DNA of 64,000 nt, from assembly GCF_009192765.1 (NCBI RefSeq), contig NZ_VOHQ01000020.1, positions 16,381 through 80,380 of the forward strand, read 5' to 3'. The stretch comes from Agriterribacter humi (GTDB lineage Bacteria > Bacteroidota > Bacteroidia > Chitinophagales > Chitinophagaceae). The notes beneath the pieces were generated by a model that made no database searches, was not told the DNA's origin, and saw only the letters and a list, made by a program, of their open reading frames with translations. This document shows positions 60,353 through 64,000 of the stretch, in pieces (position 1 is the first letter of the stretch; each line of letters begins with the position of its first letter). A program made the translations under genes and the position numbers.

Positions 60353-61117
60353 TTGTGGTATATAACTCCTAAATTCATCCATTTGGCATTAGTGCGGTAT
60401 TTTATTCAATATCTTGGAATAGACAAAACCAACCGGTCCTTTTATAAACAATTATGCAATGTGCTGGGTTTTGCCCCGGGCACGCTTTCCCTTTATAAAA
60501 CAGCTTTAAGCCATCGTTCTGTAAAAGAAAGTGCAGACGAAAACAATGAGCGCCTCGAATATTTGGGCGATGCAATTCTTAGTGGGATAGTGGCCGATTA
60601 TCTTTTTAGAAGATACCCATATAAAGGAGAAGGCTTTTTAACGGAAATGCGCAGCAAAATGGTAAATCGCCAAACGCTTAATGAGATTGCAGTAAAAATG
60701 GGACTAAAAAAAATCACTATTTATAACAAAAGCGATGGATCATTAAAAGTGAGCCAGATTTTCGGCAACACCCTGGAGGCGCTGGTTGGAGCTATTTATA
60801 CCGATAAAGGATTTAATCAAACCAAACAATGGGTATTAAAGCGCATCATTATTCCTCATATGTTTATTGAAGATCTGGAAACATTAGAGATCAATCATAA
60901 AAATAAATTGTATGGCTGGGCCAATAAAAACGGGAAAAACCTGGAGTTTGAAACCTTAGAAGAACGTTTTGAAAATGGCAGGCGATTGTTTACGGTTGGA
61001 GCTGTAGTAGATGGAGAACTGATTGCAGAAGGTAAGGCGTATAATAAAAAAGATGCCAGCCAGGTAGCCTCCCAGATCGCGGTTGAAAAACTCGGACTGG
61101 GGAAAGTAGAAGAATAG
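60353..61117 (+). CDS. rnc: Ribonuclease III
   Basis: RNase III cuts double-stranded RNA, including rRNA precursors. The catalytic domain (about residues 35-160) has the signature ERLEYLGDAILSGIVADYLF with its acidic metal ligands, and GNTLEALVGAIYTDKGF with the second Asp/Glu pair. A dsRNA-binding domain follows at about 180-250 (KNLEFETLEERFENGRRLFTVG; YNKKDASQVASQIAVEKL). The start is uncertain: the longest frame begins at TTG 60353, and an in-frame GTG fourteen codons later is possible; I see no ATG. It is last in the acpP-fabF-rnc cluster. Confidence 0.95.
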   Translation: MWYITPKFIHLALVRYFIQYLGIDKTNRSFYKQLCNVLGFAPGTLSLYKTALSHRSVKESADENNERLEYLGDAILSGIVADYLFRRYPYKGEGFLTEMRSKMVNRQTLNEIAVKMGLKKITIYNKSDGSLKVSQIFGNTLEALVGAIYTDKGFNQTKQWVLKRIIIPHMFIEDLETLEINHKNKLYGWANKNGKNLEFETLEERFENGRRLFTVGAVVDGELIAEGKAYNKKDASQVASQIAVEKLGLGKVEE

Positions 61118-61153
61118 AGAAGTGCGTATTAATTTTTTTGCCATTGCAGGTTA

Positions 61154-61186
61154 GTTCTCAAATCATAAATCATAAATCTCAAATTC
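61154..61186. repeat. Intergenic word repeat (AAATCATAAATCTC type)
   Basis: TCTCAAATCATAAATCATAAATCTCAAATTC, given here as overlapping AAATCATAAATC and AAATCTCAAATTC words, immediately before a gene start. Same class as 5989 and 23220. Confidence 0.5.
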
Positions 61187-61189
61187 CCT

Positions 61190-62071
61190 ATGCCCCGTTT
61201 AGCAGCGTTTCCCAAAGCATTTATGCAGGCACTTTGTAAAGATGGAACGATGACGGTATCTGAATGGATATCACTTGCCGCGCCATTAGATATTGACGGA
61301 CTGGAATGGTATGCCGGTTTTTTGGAAATGGCCGATCAGAGCAACTGGCTGCGTTTCAGAAAGGAAGCGGAAGATCATGGAAAAGTAATTCCTATGATGT
61401 GCTGCTCGCCCGATTTTACACATCCCGACGCCAAATTCCGGGAAAAAGAAATAATCAAACAGAAAAGCTGGCTTGATATGACCCATACCCTGGGCGGATC
61501 TTATTGCAGGGTACTGTCGGGCCAGCGCCGGCCCGAATTATCTGTTGAGGAGGGCGTTAAGCTTGCGGCCGATTGTATATATACCTGTTTGCCTTATGCA
61601 GAAGAGCGTGGTATTACACTGATCCTGGAAAATCATTATAAAGACGATTTTTGGGAGTACCCTGAATTCGCACAAAAAATGGATGTATTCTGTAAGCTGG
61701 TAGATCGCATTGATCATCCTTATTTTGGTGTAAACTACGATCCCAGCAATACTTACCTGGCCGGTGAAGATCCCATTGAACTGCTGAAACGGGTATCTGA
61801 CAGGGTAGTTACCATGCATGCCAGCGACCGCTACCTCAAAGAAGGCACTATCGAAGACCTGCGAAAGGAAGAAGGCGGCGCCGCAGGATATGCCAAAAGA
61901 TTGAGTCATGGTGAAATAGGTAAAGGGCTGAATGATTATGATGCCATTTTTACGGAGCTAAAACGAGTGGGTTTTGATAGCTGGATAAGTATTGAAGACG
62001 GCGTGGATGGCATGGATCAGTTGGAAAGAAGCGTGGCTTTTTTAAGAAAAAAGATCAGCCAGTACTGGTGA
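61190..62071 (+). CDS. Sugar phosphate isomerase/epimerase-like TIM-barrel protein
   Basis: A 293-residue xylose-isomerase-type TIM barrel. Metal ligands expected of this family are in GITLILENHYKDDF (Glu), FGVNYDPSNTYLAG (Asp), VTMHASDRYL (His) and WISIEDGVDGM (Glu). Such enzymes isomerise or epimerise sugars or inositol derivatives, or act as AP-endonuclease-like proteins. The ATG at 61190 follows an A+T-rich repeat. No sugar operon is next to it, so the substrate is unknown. No signal peptide: cytoplasmic. Confidence 0.9.
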   Translation: MPRLAAFPKAFMQALCKDGTMTVSEWISLAAPLDIDGLEWYAGFLEMADQSNWLRFRKEAEDHGKVIPMMCCSPDFTHPDAKFREKEIIKQKSWLDMTHTLGGSYCRVLSGQRRPELSVEEGVKLAADCIYTCLPYAEERGITLILENHYKDDFWEYPEFAQKMDVFCKLVDRIDHPYFGVNYDPSNTYLAGEDPIELLKRVSDRVVTMHASDRYLKEGTIEDLRKEEGGAAGYAKRLSHGEIGKGLNDYDAIFTELKRVGFDSWISIEDGVDGMDQLERSVAFLRKKISQYW

Positions 62072-62077
62072 GGAGAT

Positions 62078-62160
62078 ACAGGTCGCAGGTTGCAGGTTTC
62101 AGGTAGTTGGTACGGTTGGTACGCGACCAAAGAAGCGTTAGGCCGCATGCTATATATAGT
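62078..62160. repeat. Intergenic word repeat (CAGGTTGCAGGTTTCAGG type)
   Basis: Directly after the isomerase-like gene: ATACAGGTCGCAGGTTGC, GCAGGTTTCAGGTAG and GGTACGGTTGGTACGCGACC. Shared with 57790 and 63831. First part of the 398-base gene-free stretch 62072-62469. Confidence 0.6.
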
Positions 62161-62395
62161 TTACTGTTTTTGGTTTACCGTTGGGATTTCACTTCGGATT
62201 TGAAATTTAATATTTGAATTTTATCCGCCACGGCGGACAGGTTTGGTTCTTATAATCTGCTACTTGGTGCTTTGTATTTCCTTCAGATTTCGAAATTTAA
62301 AGGGTCGGACAGGGTTGGTTCTTGTTTTTTTGTGATTTGGTTCTTTGTATTTCCCCCGGACTTTCCTTCCCTGCCGTTTATCCTATAGAATCTCC
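62161..62395. repeat. Modular intergenic repeat, full copy
   Basis: Second part of the 398-base gene-free stretch. TTTACCGTTGGGATTTC, TTCGGATTTGAAATTTAAT, TATTTGAATTTTA, TCCGCCACGGCGGA (62224-62237), CAGGTTTGGTTCTT, then a second partial set (TCGGACAGGGTTGG, TTTTTTTGTGATTTGGTTCTTTG). Identical to 34177-34213 over 37 bases, and to the minus strand of 58021-58051 over 31 bases. Confidence 0.75.
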
Positions 62396-62469
62396 CTTCT
62401 CATATTTATGTTTTAACCTGCATTTCGTTTACTTTAGTATTGCAAAGTTCCGCGGTTAAAAAAGTAAGA

Positions 62470-63828
62470 ATGAATTTAAAAACTGCTTCTATACTGGTTA
62501 TTGACGATGACCAGGATGTGCTTACGGCTGTGCGGCTTTTGTTAAAAACAGAGGCTGCGTCCGTTGTTACAGAAAAAAATCCAGAAAATTTGCGCTGGCT
62601 TCTATCAAAACAAAGCTTTGACCTGGTTATGCTGGATATGAACTTTAATAGTTCTATCAACACGGGCAATGAAGGATTGTTTTGGTTACGCAAAATAAAA
62701 GAACTGGGTTCGGATGCTTCCGTAATTATGATAACAGCCTATGGCGATATTGACCTGGCTGTTCGTTCTTTAAAGGAAGGCGCTGCCGATTTTATGGTAA
62801 AGCCCTGGCATAATGAAAGGCTGATTACTGCCATAAAGGAAACGCTGAAGCAAAAAGGCAATACACAATTTAAAACTGCGGATACGCTGCCCGATTCCAT
62901 TATTGGTTCCGAATTATTGGGCAGCTCGGAACCAATGCAGGATATTTTTTATAAGATCAATAAAATTGCCCCTACCGATGCCAATATTTTAATATTGGGA
63001 GAAAACGGAACAGGTAAGGACCTGATAGCAAGGGCTATTCATCAGCAGTCTTTGCGGGCAGACAAGGCATATATAAAAGTGGATGTTGGCGCTTTAACAG
63101 AATCGTTATTTGAAAGCGAATTGTTTGGGCATAAAAAAGGTGCTTTTACAGATGCAAAGGAAGACCGCCCGGGCAGGTTTGAATCCGCCAACGGCGGCAC
63201 ATTGTTTTTGGATGAAATTGGTAATATCTCCCTTCACCAGCAGGCTAAATTATTATCGGTTTTGCAAAACCGGCAGGTAACCCGCCTGGGCTCCAATCAA
63301 TTAACACCTGTAGATATCCGGCTTATTTGCGCCACTAACTTACCGCTTAGCGAGCTGGCCAATGAAAACAAGTTCAGAAAAGATCTGGTATACCGCATCA
63401 ATACAGTTGAAATAACCGTTCCGCCGCTTCGTAAACGACAGGATGATATTATACTGCTGGCCAAACATTTTGTACAGTTGTATGCTGCCAAATATTTAAA
63501 ACCTTCCCTGGTATTGAATGAGTCGGCTATCGAAAAATTAAAGCAATATCATTATCCGGGTAATGTGCGTGAATTACAATACACAATTGAACGTGCCGTA
63601 ATTATGTCCGATGGAGAAAGCCTGGAGGCCACGGATCTTTTATTTTCACCAATGGAATCTGGTTCTGCCCGTTCGGGCGAAACAGACGAACTGAACCTGA
63701 GTACCATTGAAAAGAATGCTATTCTCAGGGTTATTGAAAAACACAATGGCAATATTACCAAAGCGGCAAAGGAACTAGGCTTAACCCGAACGGCCCTGTA
63801 TCGCCGGCTGAGCAAATATGATATTTAA
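62470..63828 (+). CDS. Sigma-54-dependent response regulator (NtrC family)
   Basis: A 452-residue two-component regulator from ATG 62470 (MNLKTASILVIDDDQ). Receiver domain about 1-125 with the phospho-Asp D56 (LVMLDMNF), an AAA+ domain about 155-390 with Walker A GENGTGKD and Walker B GGTLFLDEIG, and a Fis-type helix-turn-helix at about 420-450 (NITKAAKELGLTRTALYRRL). The sigma-54-contacting loop reads GAFTDA instead of GAFTGA, a variant I recall as usual in Bacteroidetes. It activates sigma-54 promoters after phosphorylation. The partner histidine kinase, normally next to it, is not seen: a repeat and a putative element end follow. Confidence 0.95.
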   Translation: MNLKTASILVIDDDQDVLTAVRLLLKTEAASVVTEKNPENLRWLLSKQSFDLVMLDMNFNSSINTGNEGLFWLRKIKELGSDASVIMITAYGDIDLAVRSLKEGAADFMVKPWHNERLITAIKETLKQKGNTQFKTADTLPDSIIGSELLGSSEPMQDIFYKINKIAPTDANILILGENGTGKDLIARAIHQQSLRADKAYIKVDVGALTESLFESELFGHKKGAFTDAKEDRPGRFESANGGTLFLDEIGNISLHQQAKLLSVLQNRQVTRLGSNQLTPVDIRLICATNLPLSELANENKFRKDLVYRINTVEITVPPLRKRQDDIILLAKHFVQLYAAKYLKPSLVLNESAIEKLKQYHYPGNVRELQYTIERAVIMSDGESLEATDLLFSPMESGSARSGETDELNLSTIEKNAILRVIEKHNGNITKAAKELGLTRTALYRRLSKYDI

Positions 63829-63830
63829 AA

Positions 63831-63880
63831 GAGGTTTCAGGTCTCAGGTTTCAAGGGTATATCCTGCAACTTGCACCCTG
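63831..63880. repeat. Intergenic word repeat (CAGGTCTCAGGTTTC type)
   Basis: GAGGTTTCAGGTCTCAGGTTTC and CAACTTGCACCCTG words follow the regulator stop by two bases. Same class as 57790 and 62078. Confidence 0.6.
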
Positions 63881-63903
63881 TGTGTACCTAAAATAGGTTG
63901 ACA
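63881..63903 (-). mobile_element. Possible end of an insertion element
   Basis: ACCTAAAATAGGTTGACA forms part of a 23-base end beginning TGTG and containing a small internal palindrome (CCTAAAATAGG). The base composition changes abruptly here from a repeat block to A+T-rich coding sequence read on the minus strand. It looks like the terminal inverted repeat of an IS whose body continues beyond the window. The other end is not visible. Confidence 0.35.
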
Positions 63904-63907
63904 TATT

Positions 63908-64000
63908 TTATAATGGTTCAAACAAATTTAATTGTTTATTTAATGGGTCATCTTCATTAATTTTTACTGTATAGATTGTCATTCTTTTTCTGCTTTCTTT
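63908..64000 (-). CDS. 3' end of a minus-strand gene, possibly a transposase
   Basis: The minus-strand frame is open from the window edge for 30 codons and ends in TAA (63908-63910). The last residues include MTIYTVKINEDD and KQLNLFEPL. It is A+T-rich. The stop lies just inside the element-like end at 63881-63903, as for the last ORF of an IS. I cannot identify the family from 30 residues. Confidence 0.4.
   Translation of the reverse strand, partial: KESRKRMTIYTVKINEDDPLNKQLNLFEPL

Noticed and set aside
1..64000. CRISPR arrays, tRNA, rRNA, tmRNA genes
   Set aside because: I looked in the gaps for evenly spaced direct repeats, GGTTCGAATCC-type T-arms and rRNA motifs and saw none. Word repeats are irregular and are not CRISPR. 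The absence of ssrA beside smpB is normal.

Overview
The window looks like chromosomal DNA of a Bacteroidota bacterium, most likely a Chitinophagaceae-type genus. The evidence is a SusC/SusD pair, many CarboxypepD_reg and TonB-type domains, TlpA/DUF4369 thioredoxins, a Bacteroidetes 'putative porin', and -7 boxes of the Bacteroidetes form TAnnTTTG upstream of many starts with few clear Shine-Dalgarno sites. I saw no rRNA, tRNA, tmRNA, CRISPR array or complete prophage. All assignments come from reading the sequence and recalling families; no search was run.

Layout. 1-3.1 kb: 3' part of a susC gene and a complete susD gene. 3.1-4.7 kb: two small RRM RNA-binding proteins flanking two small orphan genes. 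4.9-11.1 kb: prfB with an intact programmed frameshift, a putative porin, purine nucleoside phosphorylase, a YetF-like membrane protein with an extra zinc ribbon, and a DUF2911 protein. 11.3-15.4 kb: an ECF sigma factor, a membrane anti-sigma-like protein and a divergent von Willebrand A protein; the last two both carry a carboxypeptidase-regulatory domain and a SusC-like VVxTGY motif. 15.7-26 kb: transporter, PaiB, YdcF, TlpA, 3-hydroxyacyl-CoA dehydrogenase, Mrp ATPase, UDG-like protein, phosphotriesterase homologue, quinone-oxidoreductase-like protein and a WYL regulator. 26.5-34 kb: asnB, a D-lactate-dehydrogenase-type FAD/Fe-S enzyme, a GreA-like protein, a cupin and a NYN-LOTUS protein. 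34.3-44.4 kb: a very large outer-membrane-like protein, a coiled-coil membrane protein, a 3'-5' exonuclease, holA, a dihaem cytochrome, an SDR epimerase/threonine dehydrogenase, a second TlpA protein and a J-domain protein. 44.5-45.5 kb: an A+T-rich toxin-antitoxin cassette (XRE-MntA fusion plus HepT). 45.5-64 kb: a PLP enzyme, small beta-barrel, DUF2279 protein, ispH, alpha-amylase, smpB, accD, FtsX-like permease, rbfA, an MsbA-type exporter, acpP-fabF-rnc, a sugar-phosphate isomerase-like protein and a sigma-54-dependent response regulator. The right edge may be the end of an insertion element.

Together the genes are mostly housekeeping (translation, fatty-acid synthesis, isoprenoid and DNA replication functions) mixed with envelope and nutrient-uptake functions. 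Accessory elements are the MntA-HepT cassette and possibly the element at the right edge.

The least explained structure is between genes. At least a dozen intergenic regions, several starting right after a stop codon, are built from the same short 'words' in varying orders (AGCTTTCAGC, CAGGTTTCAGG, AAATTTCAAATCTC, TTCGGATTT, GTGAAAATGTG) together with small interchangeable palindromes (TCCGCCACGGCGGA, TGCCTGC-G-GCAGGCA, TTCCGCA-GA-TGCGGAA). Copies at 34.1, 58.0 and 62.2 kb share exact blocks of 31-37 bp, and one pair differs by presence or absence of a complete palindromic module. This modular non-coding repeat family is the best candidate here for something poorly described.
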